Positions 34,721 through 44,127 of a DNA stretch of 64,000 nt are shown here, in pieces (within the stretch, counting starts at the first letter, position 1; each line of letters opens with the position of its first letter). Source of the DNA: Paeniglutamicibacter psychrophenolicus (GTDB taxonomy: Bacteria; Actinomycetota; Actinomycetes; Actinomycetales; Micrococcaceae); NCBI RefSeq assembly GCF_030812255.1, contig NZ_JAUSSH010000008.1, positions 62,001-126,000 of the forward strand, written 5' to 3'. Position numbers and translations under genes: made by a program. The notes beneath the pieces are model-generated. The model was not told the DNA's origin and ran no database searches. It saw only the letters and a program-made list of their open reading frames with translations.

Positions 34721-35598
34721 CGCCGCGAACCTTCTGTCTCCGACGGCCGCTCCGTAGCCGGGCGCGACTCCTGCAGTTCAATCTCACGAACCTTGATGCC
34801 GATCTGCCAGTAGTAGAAGCTCAGCGCCAATGCATAATGCAAGCCCTCCCGACCGTCCAGGAATCCAGCCTTCACCATGTACGAATAAACAAAGAACACG
34901 AGTCCCTTGAACGGCAATCTAGTCGCTATTCGTCCGAGGCGCGAGCGCGCTTGTCGAGATGCGTTGTCTCCGTCGTACAGCATCTGAGCTTCCCAGTCGC
35001 TATACCTGTTATGCCGCTGAAAGTAGTCAAATAGGCCATCTCGGTCGTCGTGACCAAGAGGAGAAGTGAGTAGTTCAACCGTTCCAGTGCTAATCTGCGG
35101 CTGATAGTGTCCCTCAACTTCCCACATGTTCTTGACATGTAGGTCATCCGGCCGTGGCCAGTAACCGCAGCTTCGACGCATACCGATCCTTTTCGAAACC
35201 CGATGCCCATGTCTTAGCTCTTTGCCGAGCCAAAAATATCTTAAGGGGACTTGAATCGCTGAGGCATTAGCTCGAACTATGACCTGTCGAATCTCAGTGA
35301 CAATGTCTTCGGTAAAGTATTCATCGGCATCCAAATAAATGACCCAATCGTTGGTGCATTGGGGCAAAGACCACTCTTTCTTTTTTGGATACTTACCATC
35401 CCAAGTGAACTGCACGACTCGAGCCCCGGCTGCTTCAGCAAGTTCAACAGTCCTATCGGTGCTGTTAGAATCGATGACTAGAATTTCGTCAAAATCCTTA
35501 GCCGACATAACAGCCCGCTCTACATGCTTCTCCTCGTTCTTGGTGAGGATGACCACGGAAGCTTTCAGCTTTCCGCCACTTACTTTGCCTAGACTCAT
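34717..35598 (-). CDS. Glycosyltransferase family 2 (WaaE/KdtX-like)
   Basis: GT-A fold inverting glycosyltransferase. The 293 residues begin with the nucleotide-binding strand ASVVILTKNEEKHVERAVMS at about 13-32. The DxD-type motif is in NDWVIYLDADEYFTEDIV near 90. The overall pattern (ILVIDSNSTDRTVELAEAAG, then KKKEWSLPQC) is that of the WaaE/KdtX beta-1,4-glucosyltransferase group. The C-terminus carries a hydrophobic stretch (LPFKGLVFFVYSYMVKAGFL) that may bind the membrane. It overlaps the next two genes by 4 bp each. Confidence 0.85.
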   Translation of the reverse strand: MSLGKVSGGKLKASVVILTKNEEKHVERAVMSAKDFDEILVIDSNSTDRTVELAEAAGARVVQFTWDGKYPKKKEWSLPQCTNDWVIYLDADEYFTEDIVTEIRQVIVRANASAIQVPLRYFWLGKELRHGHRVSKRIGMRRSCGYWPRPDDLHVKNMWEVEGHYQPQISTGTVELLTSPLGHDDRDGLFDYFQRHNRYSDWEAQMLYDGDNASRQARSRLGRIATRLPFKGLVFFVYSYMVKAGFLDGREGLHYALALSFYYWQIGIKVREIELQESRPATERPSETEGSRR

Positions 35599-36227
35599 TT
35601 GCTGTAATACCTCTCGCCATAATCAGTCGTTTTGTTCGATGTCCCGACGATTCGATTAGCAGGTATTGAAGCATTCGGACCAAGGACACTACCGGGCTTG
35701 ACAACGCTACTTCGGCCGATCGTTGTCCCACCCAGAATCATAGATCTCGAAGTTATCCAGACGCCGTCCTCAATTTTCACCGGTCGCGTCAACAACGCCA
35801 TGTCGCGCCGCAAAGCATGGCTTCCCGTAGTAATAAAGGCTTCCTGGGATACGACAACGTCCGTTCCAATCCAGACTTCGTCTTGGTTATGGATCCACAC
35901 TCCTTCTCCGATCCAACAACGATCGCCAATCGAGAGCTTCCAAGGGAACTTAACACGAGTCCGTGGCCGAAACACGACGCCGTTACCGATCTCTGCACCG
36001 AAAGTTCGCAGCGCCCAAACTCTGAGTTTTGAGCTGATCTGGAGCGGATTCGTGACAATGAAAAACTCGACGATTCCCCATAAATACACCACCGATGCCG
36101 GACGTCCCCAAACCGACTTTTCGCCGGGAGCCTGCGCCAAGTTGATTACCCGTACATCTGGCTTGACCTTATCCAATGCCGCCCCTGTTCTAAACATTGA
36201 CCACACAACGGATTGTTCGTGGTGCAA
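35595..36227 (-). CDS. WcaF-type acetyltransferase
   Basis: Hexapeptide acetyltransferase similar to the colanic-acid WcaF group. The 210 residues have WGRPASVVYLWGIVEFFIVT near 40, the family's N-terminal hydrophobic region. LRTFGAEIGNGVVFRPRTRV, WIHNQDEVWIGTDVVVSQEA and GGTTIGRSSVVKPGSVLGPN form the beta-helix, with the likely catalytic His in TTGSHALRRDM. It is the first gene of the minus-strand operon and starts 51 bp from the divergent glycosyltransferase gene. Confidence 0.85.
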   Translation of the reverse strand: MHHEQSVVWSMFRTGAALDKVKPDVRVINLAQAPGEKSVWGRPASVVYLWGIVEFFIVTNPLQISSKLRVWALRTFGAEIGNGVVFRPRTRVKFPWKLSIGDRCWIGEGVWIHNQDEVWIGTDVVVSQEAFITTGSHALRRDMALLTRPVKIEDGVWITSRSMILGGTTIGRSSVVKPGSVLGPNASIPANRIVGTSNKTTDYGERYYSK

Positions 36228-36277
36228 ATTAACTTCTCGAATCGTGGTTCACCCACCGACTAGCATAATATGGACGA

Positions 36278-37534
36278 GTGAGCCTCCCTAACATCGTGAC
36301 ACCGCCGCAAGATTTTGCAGCACTCCTTACAAGCCTCAACTACGCACCAGAGCAAACCGGGATTGCCCCCTACGCCACGAAATTGGCTGAGGGCCTCCAC
36401 CTCCAAGGAATTGACATTCAAGTCCTGGCGGGCTATCCGCACTACCCCCAATGGGAGGCGCACTCAGGTTACACGGGGATGACGATGGAACAACACGTCA
36501 ACGGCGTTAGCATCAGGCGACTGCGCCACCGCATTCCTTCTGTTCCGAAGTTCCTGCCCCGAATCCACATGGAGTTGTCATACGGCCTCCGTATTTTACT
36601 CACCAAATGGCACGCATCCGATGTGGCTCTGACTATCTCACCGGCACTATTTGCATCAGGAATGACGGTCTTGAAGGCACGTAGCACGGGAACGCCGGTC
36701 GGCATATGGGTCCAAGACCTCTACAGCCGTGGGTTGGAGGAAACGACGGGCAGCTCCCTTTTGGTATCACGCGCCGTTAAGTTCATCGAAGGCAAGATCC
36801 TGCGATCTGCTACTGGGGTCACTGTGATACACGAACGTTTCCGCCAGTACGTTGTGGATGAACTCGGCGTATCGGCCGATAAGGTTCACGTCATTCGAAA
36901 CTGGTCCCACATCGAGGTTCCAGAAAAAATCGATCGCGAATCCGTCCGTGAGAGCTTGGGTTGGAAGGTGGACGAAATTATCGCACTCCATGCTGGGAAC
37001 ATGGGCGTCAAACAAGATTTGGGAAATATCATCGAAGCTGCTCGAGTGGCTTTCTCCAGCGGTTCCAAGGTTCGTTTCGTCCTGCTCGGCGACGGCAATC
37101 AGCGACCGGCACTGGAGGCAAGCGCCGAAGGCGTTGGCAATCTATCATTTCTTGCGCCACTCTCTGATGCAAACTTCGTACCTGCTCTGCAAGCCGCTGA
37201 CGTTCTCCTTGTAAATGAGCTCCCTGGGGTCAAGGAGATGTCGGTTCCAAGCAAGCTGACCTCATATTTTGCGACAGGACAACCCATCATTGCAGCGACT
37301 GAACCCGATAGTGCCACTGCCGACGAAATAAGGGCTTCGGGCTCTGGCCTTCATGTTCAATCAGGCAAACCCTCAGAGTTACTGGCCGCCATCGAAGAGT
37401 TAGCCTCCAACCCGGATCTGGCCACCAAATGCAGCGTGTCGGGCACCATATATGCGCAAACGATACTAAGCGAGAAACGCGCCATCGACGAATTCGCCAT
37501 TTGGCTTAGCTCGCTGAAAAATTCTGTCAATTAG
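36278..37534 (+). CDS. Glycosyltransferase family 4 (WcaI/WbuB-like)
   Basis: Predicted GT-B enzyme of the group containing WcaI and the fucosamine transferase WbuB. It starts at GTG 36278 and has 418 residues. The N-terminal domain shows LTSLNYAPEQTGIAPYATKL (about 17-36) and VLAGYPHYPQWE, both typical of the group. The C-terminal donor domain starts near IIALHAGNMGVKQDLGNIIE. The neighbouring gmd and fcl make GDP-fucose, so a fucosyl donor is plausible but not shown. It lies in the divergent promoter region with the WcaF-type gene. Confidence 0.85.
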   Translation: MSLPNIVTPPQDFAALLTSLNYAPEQTGIAPYATKLAEGLHLQGIDIQVLAGYPHYPQWEAHSGYTGMTMEQHVNGVSIRRLRHRIPSVPKFLPRIHMELSYGLRILLTKWHASDVALTISPALFASGMTVLKARSTGTPVGIWVQDLYSRGLEETTGSSLLVSRAVKFIEGKILRSATGVTVIHERFRQYVVDELGVSADKVHVIRNWSHIEVPEKIDRESVRESLGWKVDEIIALHAGNMGVKQDLGNIIEAARVAFSSGSKVRFVLLGDGNQRPALEASAEGVGNLSFLAPLSDANFVPALQAADVLLVNELPGVKEMSVPSKLTSYFATGQPIIAATEPDSATADEIRASGSGLHVQSGKPSELLAAIEELASNPDLATKCSVSGTIYAQTILSEKRAIDEFAIWLSSLKNSVN

Positions 37535-37607
37535 ACGATTTCCGATATGATTAATTGCAAGTCTCGGCAAACATTCGATATTCATTTCAACCACTTGGGG
37601 GACCACA

Positions 37608-38642
37608 TTGGCTAAAAAAGCACTCATCACCGGCATCACAGGTCAGGACGGGTCGTATCTGGCCGAACTCCTCCTAAGCAAAGGCTATGAAGTACATGGC
37701 CTCATTCGCCGAGCCTCGACGTTTAATACTGCTCGCATCGATCATATGTACGTCGATCCGCATCAGTCTGATGCGAAGCTTTTCCTTCACTACGGCGACC
37801 TTTCCGACGGGGCTCGGCTGGTGACACTACTTTCCGAAATCAGTCCTGACGAGGTATACAATCTCGCAGCCCAATCACATGTCCGTGTCTCCTTCGATGA
37901 ACCTGAGCACACTGGCAACACCACGGGAATCGGTACCGTCCGCCTTCTTGAAGCTCTGCGCATGGCTCACGTTGATGCCCGCTTCTATCAGGCGTCATCC
38001 TCAGAGATGTTCGGTGCCACTCCTCCGCCGCAGAACGAAGACACTCCGTTCTACCCTCGGTCCCCTTACGGGGCGGCGAAGGTATACAGCTACTGGATCA
38101 CCAAGAACTACCGCGAGGCTTACGGGATGTTTGCCGTCAACGGCATTCTCTTTAACCATGAGTCGCCTCGCCGTGGCGAAACGTTTGTCACGCGCAAAAT
38201 CACACGCGCCGTAGCCGCCATCAAGACTGGCAAACAAAACGAGCTTTACATGGGTAACCTCGACGCGGTTCGTGACTGGGGTTACGCCGCCGAGTACGTC
38301 GAAGGCATGTGGCGCATGCTTCAGGTAGACGAGCCTGAAGACTTCGTGTTGGCTACCAACGCCGGATATTCAGTTCGTGACTTCCTTCAGTACTCGTTCG
38401 AGCACGTCGGCCTCAATTGGGAGAACTACGTGCGGTTCGATGAGCGCTATTTGCGCCCAACCGAAGTAGATGCTCTCATCGGTGACTACTCAAAGGCTGA
38501 AAAGAAACTCGGCTGGGTCCCGACCGTGAGAACACCGGAGTTGGCACGCATCATGGTAGATGCGGATCTCGAGGCACTCAAGAATGCCGGCAACCCCTGG
38601 ATTGACAATGTAAACCTCGAAAGCTGGAAGGTCTGCGTTTAG
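37608..38642 (+). CDS. gmd: GDP-mannose 4,6-dehydratase
   Basis: First step from GDP-mannose to GDP-fucose or related deoxysugars; short-chain dehydrogenase fold with bound NADP. It starts at TTG 37608 behind a GGGGGA ribosome site. The 344 residues open with the Rossmann motif [20 protein letters not shown]. The catalytic set is visible in [20 protein letters not shown] (Thr/Ser and Glu) and [20 protein letters not shown] (Tyr and Lys). [20 protein letters not shown] is the family signature. It directly precedes fcl with no gap. Confidence 0.96.
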   Translation: MAKKALITGITGQDGSYLAELLLSKGYEVHGLIRRASTFNTARIDHMYVDPHQSDAKLFLHYGDLSDGARLVTLLSEISPDEVYNLAAQSHVRVSFDEPEHTGNTTGIGTVRLLEALRMAHVDARFYQASSSEMFGATPPPQNEDTPFYPRSPYGAAKVYSYWITKNYREAYGMFAVNGILFNHESPRRGETFVTRKITRAVAAIKTGKQNELYMGNLDAVRDWGYAAEYVEGMWRMLQVDEPEDFVLATNAGYSVRDFLQYSFEHVGLNWENYVRFDERYLRPTEVDALIGDYSKAEKKLGWVPTVRTPELARIMVDADLEALKNAGNPWIDNVNLESWKVCV

Positions 38643-39614
38643 GTGGGAAGCAGTGAATATGTCGCTCGTCCACTAAACCGAACAGCAAAGATCTATGTCG
38701 CTGGGCACCGTGGACTTGTAGGGTCCGCGATTTGGCGAAAGTTAGAGTCCGAGGGATTCACCAACATCATTGGACGAACCTCGGCCGAGCTGGATTTGAA
38801 AGACCGCGGCGCGGTTTTCGAATTCTTCGCTTCTGAAAAGCCTAATTATGTAGTCTTGGCGGCTGCCAAAGTCGGTGGCATTTTAGCCAACAATACTTTC
38901 CCAGCTGACTTCTTGAGCGAGAACATGCAGATCCAAGTGAACACCATGGATGCGGCGCTTGAGCATAATGTCGAACGTCTCCTTTTTCTTGGTTCTTCAT
39001 GTATCTACCCAAAGATGGCTCCGCAGCCGTTGAAGGAAGAATACCTGCTCACAGGGCAGTTGGAACCGACGAACGACGCCTACGCCATTGCCAAGATCGC
39101 TGGGATCCTACAAATTCAGTCGATTCGCCGCCAGCATGGGAAAGCATGGATTTCTGCGATGCCGACAAATCTATACGGACCAGGCGACAATTTCTCCCCG
39201 ATGGGCTCGCACGTAATGCCGGCTTTGATTCGACGCTACGACGAGGCCGTCCAAAATGGCGCCACGACAGTCGTCAATTGGGGCAGTGGAACGCCGCTTC
39301 GGGAGTTCCTTCACGTTGATGATATGGCTTCAGCTTGTCTCTTCCTCCTAGAACACTATGACGGTCCTGAACATGTCAATGTTGGGGTGGGTTCAGATGT
39401 CACCATCAAGGAGCTTTCCGAGACGGTCGCCCAAGCCGTTGGCTATGAAGGTTCCATGGAATGGGATGCGAGTAAGCCTGATGGAACGCATCGCAAGCTC
39501 ATGGACGTTTCCAAGCTAACAGCGGCTGGTTGGACTGCAAAGATCGGTCTTCATGAGGGAATCCAACAAACCGTAGATTGGTTCCGCAACAATCGTGAGT
39601 CATTCCGCGGATAG
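38643..39614 (+). CDS. fcl: GDP-L-fucose synthase
   Basis: Epimerase/reductase that turns the gmd product into GDP-L-fucose. The 323 residues include the Rossmann motif VAGHRGLVGSAIWRKLESEG (about 19-38), the catalytic Ser in FLGSSCIYPKMAPQPLKEEY, and the Tyr/Lys pair in TNDAYAIAKIAGILQIQSIR. VGVGSDVTIKELSETVAQAV matches the C-terminal part. GTG 38643 lies right after the gmd stop; the first 15 residues before the Rossmann strand are not conserved, so the start could be later. The two genes are clearly co-transcribed. Confidence 0.95.
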   Translation: MGSSEYVARPLNRTAKIYVAGHRGLVGSAIWRKLESEGFTNIIGRTSAELDLKDRGAVFEFFASEKPNYVVLAAAKVGGILANNTFPADFLSENMQIQVNTMDAALEHNVERLLFLGSSCIYPKMAPQPLKEEYLLTGQLEPTNDAYAIAKIAGILQIQSIRRQHGKAWISAMPTNLYGPGDNFSPMGSHVMPALIRRYDEAVQNGATTVVNWGSGTPLREFLHVDDMASACLFLLEHYDGPEHVNVGVGSDVTIKELSETVAQAVGYEGSMEWDASKPDGTHRKLMDVSKLTAAGWTAKIGLHEGIQQTVDWFRNNRESFRG

Positions 39615-39623
39615 ATTCATCGT

Positions 39624-39645
39624 GGAGGCGCTATCAAGCGCCTCC
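39624..39645 (+). terminator. Hairpin after fcl
   Basis: GGAGGCGC pairs perfectly with GCGCCTCC around the loop TATCAA, ten bases after the fcl stop. No T-run follows. It may separate gmd-fcl from the UDP-glucose dehydrogenase gene. Confidence 0.6.
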
Positions 39646-39740
39646 GCCTCTCCGCACAAAATTCGTTAGAAGTACCGTCATCTGCATGCCCGGGCGATTT
39701 CGCGATGGCTAGAAGTTGGCGTCATTTTCAGGGGGAAACA

Positions 39741-41099
39741 GTGTCACCACGTATTTCAGTCATCGGAACAGGCTATTTGGGTGCCACCCATGCTGCTTGC
39801 ATGGCAGAACTGGGTTTTGAAGTCATTGGGCTGGATATTGATCAAAACAAGATTAATAGCTTGTCCCGAGGTGAACTTCCATTTCACGAACCTGAGCTAC
39901 CGGAGCTATTGCTAAAGCACATCTCAACCGGGCGCCTGCGTTTTACGACTTCCTATAAGGAAATCGGTGCATGGGCTGATGTGCACTTCATTGGTGTCGG
40001 AACACCACAGAAATCTGGCGAGTACGCGGCAGATATGACCTACGTGGATGCTGCCACATTGTCCTTGGCCCAGCACATTACCAAGGATTCCGTGATCGTA
40101 GGTAAGTCGACAGTGCCAGTGGGCACTGCCCGTCGACTCAGAAATCTCGTTGCGGAGAATAAACAAGCTGATGTATCCATCGGCTTTGCCTGGAATCCAG
40201 AATTCTTGCGTGAAGGATTCGCGGTCAAGGATACTCTACAGCCCGATCGCTTGGTCGTCGGAGTTGAGGAGACGGCCACCGAACAGGTCCTGAGGACTGT
40301 ATATGCGGCAGCGATTGCTGATAATACGCCGTTCATCAGCACTGACTTCGAAACCTCCGAACTTGTGAAAGTGGCAGCCAACGCTTTCCTCGCCACGAAG
40401 ATCTCGTTCATCAACGCCTTCTCCGAGATCACCGAATCTGTCGGTGGAGACATTCGCACCTTGGCTGACGCCCTCGGACACGATCTAAGAATTGGACGAC
40501 GGTTTCTCAACGCGGGCGTTGGGTTTGGAGGCGGGTGCCTTCCCAAAGACATCCGGGCACTTCAGGCACGCGTCAGCGAGTTGGGCTTGGAACGGACGAT
40601 GCGATTCTTGTCAGAAGTCGACGAGATCAATCTTCGGCGTCGAGATCGAGTTGTTCATCTCGCTGAAGAAATGGCGGGACCATTGGGAGGCAAGAAGATT
40701 GCCATTCTTGGTGTAACTTTCAAGCCCAACAGCGATGACGTGCGTGATTCCCCTGCGTTGGACGTAGCCGCGCGATTGTTCAGTGCCGGAGCCGACGTCA
40801 ACGTTTATGATCCCAAGGGCAATGCAAACGCTTCAAAGCGCTTTCCACGCCTAAATTACGTTGGTTCGGCTCTCGAATCCGTTAGCGATGCCGATCTTGT
40901 GATATTGCTTACTGAGTGGTCTGAGTTCAGCGATCTTCTGCCAATCGACCTCGACCATTTAGTGAAAGCAAAGAATTTTATCGACGCCCGAAACGTCTTG
41001 GACCTCGCTACCTGGCGAGCCGCTGGGTGGCAGATAGCTGCACTTGGTCACAAGTTCGAATCAGAGCCCGCGTTTGCTTCTGAAATGGCCCTTTCCTAG
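39741..41099 (+). CDS. ugd: UDP-glucose 6-dehydrogenase
   Basis: Oxidises UDP-glucose twice to UDP-glucuronate, a common acidic sugar donor for exopolysaccharide. I place the start at GTG 39741, four bases after GGGGGAA, giving 452 residues; an ATG 36 bases upstream lacks a ribosome site. Domains: the NAD-binding ISVIGTGYLGATHAACMAEL, the central helical dimerisation region with WNPEFLREGFAVKDTLQPDR, and the catalytic Cys in NAGVGFGGGCLPKDIRALQA at about 255-275. The C-terminal domain has GVTFKPNSDDVRDSPALDVA. Confidence 0.95.
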   Translation: MSPRISVIGTGYLGATHAACMAELGFEVIGLDIDQNKINSLSRGELPFHEPELPELLLKHISTGRLRFTTSYKEIGAWADVHFIGVGTPQKSGEYAADMTYVDAATLSLAQHITKDSVIVGKSTVPVGTARRLRNLVAENKQADVSIGFAWNPEFLREGFAVKDTLQPDRLVVGVEETATEQVLRTVYAAAIADNTPFISTDFETSELVKVAANAFLATKISFINAFSEITESVGGDIRTLADALGHDLRIGRRFLNAGVGFGGGCLPKDIRALQARVSELGLERTMRFLSEVDEINLRRRDRVVHLAEEMAGPLGGKKIAILGVTFKPNSDDVRDSPALDVAARLFSAGADVNVYDPKGNANASKRFPRLNYVGSALESVSDADLVILLTEWSEFSDLLPIDLDHLVKAKNFIDARNVLDLATWRAAGWQIAALGHKFESEPAFASEMALS

Positions 41100-41150
41100 G
41101 CTTCGCCGCAGCGTTAGTCATTCAAATATTTTCCTCGGGGGATCAACATA

Positions 41151-42593
41151 TTGCGCAATAATAACCACGAATGGAGAACCGGGATCCCCCGGGTCCTCAG
41201 TATGATCGACGGAGTTTCCATCGTTATCGCAATGGTTACTGCTCAGTTGTCACGCTTCGGAACTGGTACTGACCAGTCCTTGGGCGGGGTCGTCGTCACA
41301 AGTTATTGGCTCGTAACAGCCCTGCTGGGGATAGTGTGGTGGTTCTTTCTCCGAATCTGGGGCTCCAGCGATATCAAAGTCCTTGGTGCCGGTCCTGAAG
41401 AGTACAAACGCGTGGCTGTTTCGTCCCTCTACCTATTTGGCTCCGTGGCTATCGTGTCTTACTCGTTCAGCATTCACACAGCCCGTGGATATATAGGTGT
41501 GGCGATGCCGCTTGGCATCGTACTTTTGCTGATCTCACGATGGATCTGTCGAAAGATTCTGGTTCGGCATCGAAATAGCGGCCGCTTTACACGCCGGATC
41601 ATGCTTGTGGGCAGCCCCGCGGCGGTCGATCATCTTCACCGCAGACTGGGCAGTGTGCCTGGCGCCGGGTATCTACCTGTCGCAGTAATCTTGCCCGGAT
41701 ACCAACTCAACTCACCCTCCGGCAAAGAACTCAATCTACCTGTTGCGAGTGTTGGCAGCGAAATACGCCAAATCCTTGAAGCCGTCGAGTCATATAAGGT
41801 CGATGCCATTGCAATTTCAGCGGGCACGGTTCTAAAGCCTCGGGTCATTCGACAGCTGGGCTGGGAACTTCAGGAACGACGCATCAGCATGATCATGGCT
41901 CCAGCACTTACCGACATTGCCGGACCCCGCATCCACACCCAACCCGTAGCCGGGTTGCCCTTGATCCATGTTTCAACGCCAGAACTTGAAGGTTCACAGG
42001 CTTTCGTGAAGCGGGCATTCGACTGCATTGGTGCAGTGCTCGGATTGATCATTCTCTCACCGTTATTTCTCTTCGTTGCATTGCTAATCAAGAAGGACAG
42101 TCCTGGCCCGATTTTCTTCCACCAGGAACGGATAGGCCGAAAGGGAGTTCCGTTCAAGATGCACAAGTTCCGCTCAATGGTCGTTGACGCCGAGGACCTC
42201 CTAGCCGATTTGCAAACAGTCGACGAGGGCAACGGCGTCCTATTCAAGATGAAAACCGATCCGCGGATCACCAAGATTGGCGCGTTCATTCGCCGCTATA
42301 GCATCGACGAGCTCCCCCAATTATGGAATGTCTTGACCGGCGAGATGAGCATGGTGGGTCCTCGGCCTCCACTCCAGAGTGAGGTCGAGACCTACGAGGA
42401 GTACGTCCTTCGTAGGCTCAAAGTCAAGCCCGGAGTGACAGGACTTTGGCAGGTCAGCGGTCGCTCAGATTTGTCGTGGGACGATAGCGTGCGTCTGGAC
42501 CTTTACTACGTCGAGAACTGGTCGCTCACTCAAGACCTGATCATCCTTTTCCGCACAGCCAAGGCAGTGTTCGGCAAGGACGGCGCCTACTAA
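41151..42593 (+). CDS. Polyprenyl glycosylphosphotransferase (initiating sugar-phosphate transferase)
   Basis: Starts repeat-unit synthesis by moving a hexose-1-phosphate to undecaprenyl phosphate. It begins at TTG 41151 behind GGGGGATC and has 480 residues. The N-terminal half has four to five membrane helices (VSIVIAMVTAQL, WLVTALLGIVWWFFL, LYLFGSVAIVSYSFS, MPLGIVLLLISRWI) and a soluble CoA-binding-like domain. The catalytic C-terminus begins RAFDCIGAVLGLIILSPLFL and contains FHQERIGRKGVPFKMHKFRS and YSIDELPQLWNVLTGEMSMV with GPRPP. The sugar (glucose, galactose or other) is not decidable. Confidence 0.93.
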   Translation: MRNNNHEWRTGIPRVLSMIDGVSIVIAMVTAQLSRFGTGTDQSLGGVVVTSYWLVTALLGIVWWFFLRIWGSSDIKVLGAGPEEYKRVAVSSLYLFGSVAIVSYSFSIHTARGYIGVAMPLGIVLLLISRWICRKILVRHRNSGRFTRRIMLVGSPAAVDHLHRRLGSVPGAGYLPVAVILPGYQLNSPSGKELNLPVASVGSEIRQILEAVESYKVDAIAISAGTVLKPRVIRQLGWELQERRISMIMAPALTDIAGPRIHTQPVAGLPLIHVSTPELEGSQAFVKRAFDCIGAVLGLIILSPLFLFVALLIKKDSPGPIFFHQERIGRKGVPFKMHKFRSMVVDAEDLLADLQTVDEGNGVLFKMKTDPRITKIGAFIRRYSIDELPQLWNVLTGEMSMVGPRPPLQSEVETYEEYVLRRLKVKPGVTGLWQVSGRSDLSWDDSVRLDLYYVENWSLTQDLIILFRTAKAVFGKDGAY

Positions 42594-42718
42594 GGTTTCG
42601 GCCAGACTCACGCTCGCAGCAATGACGTCGGCTTCGATTCCCATGCTTTGGTCGGAATAGCGGCCGTATCATTCTGTAGCCGAACAAGTCTTTCACTCTT
42701 ACCGCTAGGCTTGATCCT

Positions 42719-43993
42719 ATGGCTTTTTCCTCTTCTGCTGACGGCAACACTGCAGCAATTTCCAACCTTGCTCAGATACTCACCCCCGAGGGCTGGACAC
42801 TGTTGAATACGGTGGACCCTTCCTCGGCGGGCACCAAAGAAGCCGCCTTCCAACTGAATTTGATTCTTCGAAAGGCCGGGCACCCCACCGAGTTGGTGAC
42901 AGCCGTGGTGCAGCAAAGCCAGCTGCGCTTTAAAGCCCGGGTTAAATTCGGCCCGTTTGCCGACACCATGGTGTTCACCCCCGCCGGCCTCGAACAGGCC
43001 ACGCGCCTAAAGCTTGCGGGCCTGCATGCCCAGCGTTTCACCCGTGCCGGGATCAAGAAGGTCGCCGACCTTGGATGCGGCATCGGCGCCGATTCTCTCG
43101 CCCTGGCCAGCGCCGAGATCGAGGTGACCGCCGTGGAGATGGACGAGACCACCGCGGCCGCGGCCACCTTGAACCTCATGCCGTGGCCCACCGCGACGGT
43201 CGTCAACGCGGACGCGACCGAGTTCGACCTCACCGGCTTCGACGGGGTCTGGCTGGACCCGGCCCGGCGCACCACCGACACCTCCGGAACCTCGCGGATC
43301 TTCGATCCCGAGGCGTTTTCCCCTCCGCTGTCCTTCGTCGAGTCGCTGGCCGACCGAGGGCTGGCCGTGGGCGTGAAGATGGGCCCCGGCCTGCCGCACG
43401 GTGCGGTTCCTGCCAATTGCGAGGTCCAGTGGGTCTCCATCAACGGGGATGTCACCGAGGCGGCCCTCTGGTTCGGCCCGCTGGCCCGCCCCGGCATCCG
43501 CCGCGCGGCTCTGGTGATCGGTGCGCACGGCGCCACGGAACTGACCAGCGGCGTGGACTTCGACCCCGATGCGGCGCTGCGCGGGGACGTGCCGGTCGGC
43601 GCAATCGACTCCTACATCTACGAACCCGACGGTGCGGTGATCCGCGCCGGGCTGATCGACCAGCTGCTCAAGGACACCGGCGGGCACCTACTCGACCCGC
43701 ACATTGCCTACTTCAGCACCGCCGAAGCCGTGGCGACCCCGCTGGCAAAGGCCTACAAGGTCCTGGCCGTCCACCCGTACCACGTGAAGAACCTGCGCGC
43801 GTGGGTCAAGGCCGAAAAGATCGGTGTGCTGGACATCAAGAAGCGCGGCATGGACGTCACCCCCGAGGAGCTGCGCAAGATCCTGCTGGCCGGCACCGGG
43901 CGCGACGCGAAAAACAAGGCGACCCTGGTGCTCACCCGCATCGGCGATACCCGCCTGGCCATCGAGGTCGAGCCGGTCGTTTTCCCCGTGTGA
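42719..43993 (+). CDS. SAM-dependent methyltransferase with THUMP-like domain
   Basis: Predicted methyltransferase, probably acting on RNA; the substrate is unknown. The 424 residues have an N-terminal helical part (about 1-90), then a Rossmann SAM-binding domain with IKKVADLGCGIGADSLALAS (about 105-125), the acidic VTAVEMDETTAAAATLNL and the catalytic-type GVWLDPARRTTD near 180. The C-terminal THUMP-like region spans about 330-424. A TAGGCT element seven bases before the ATG suggests a leaderless mRNA. GC rises here to the genome norm, marking the end of the polysaccharide locus. Confidence 0.85.
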   Translation: MAFSSSADGNTAAISNLAQILTPEGWTLLNTVDPSSAGTKEAAFQLNLILRKAGHPTELVTAVVQQSQLRFKARVKFGPFADTMVFTPAGLEQATRLKLAGLHAQRFTRAGIKKVADLGCGIGADSLALASAEIEVTAVEMDETTAAAATLNLMPWPTATVVNADATEFDLTGFDGVWLDPARRTTDTSGTSRIFDPEAFSPPLSFVESLADRGLAVGVKMGPGLPHGAVPANCEVQWVSINGDVTEAALWFGPLARPGIRRAALVIGAHGATELTSGVDFDPDAALRGDVPVGAIDSYIYEPDGAVIRAGLIDQLLKDTGGHLLDPHIAYFSTAEAVATPLAKAYKVLAVHPYHVKNLRAWVKAEKIGVLDIKKRGMDVTPEELRKILLAGTGRDAKNKATLVLTRIGDTRLAIEVEPVVFPV

Positions 43994-44127
43994 GCGCAAT
44001 GACACGACCGTTGGACCGCCAAACCCCACCGAACCTCCATTGGTGGCATCAACTGTGCGGTTTCCCTCGATAGACTGAAGGGCAAGAACATATTGGGGTG
44101 GATCGCCTCATGGATCATGGAGGTTCG

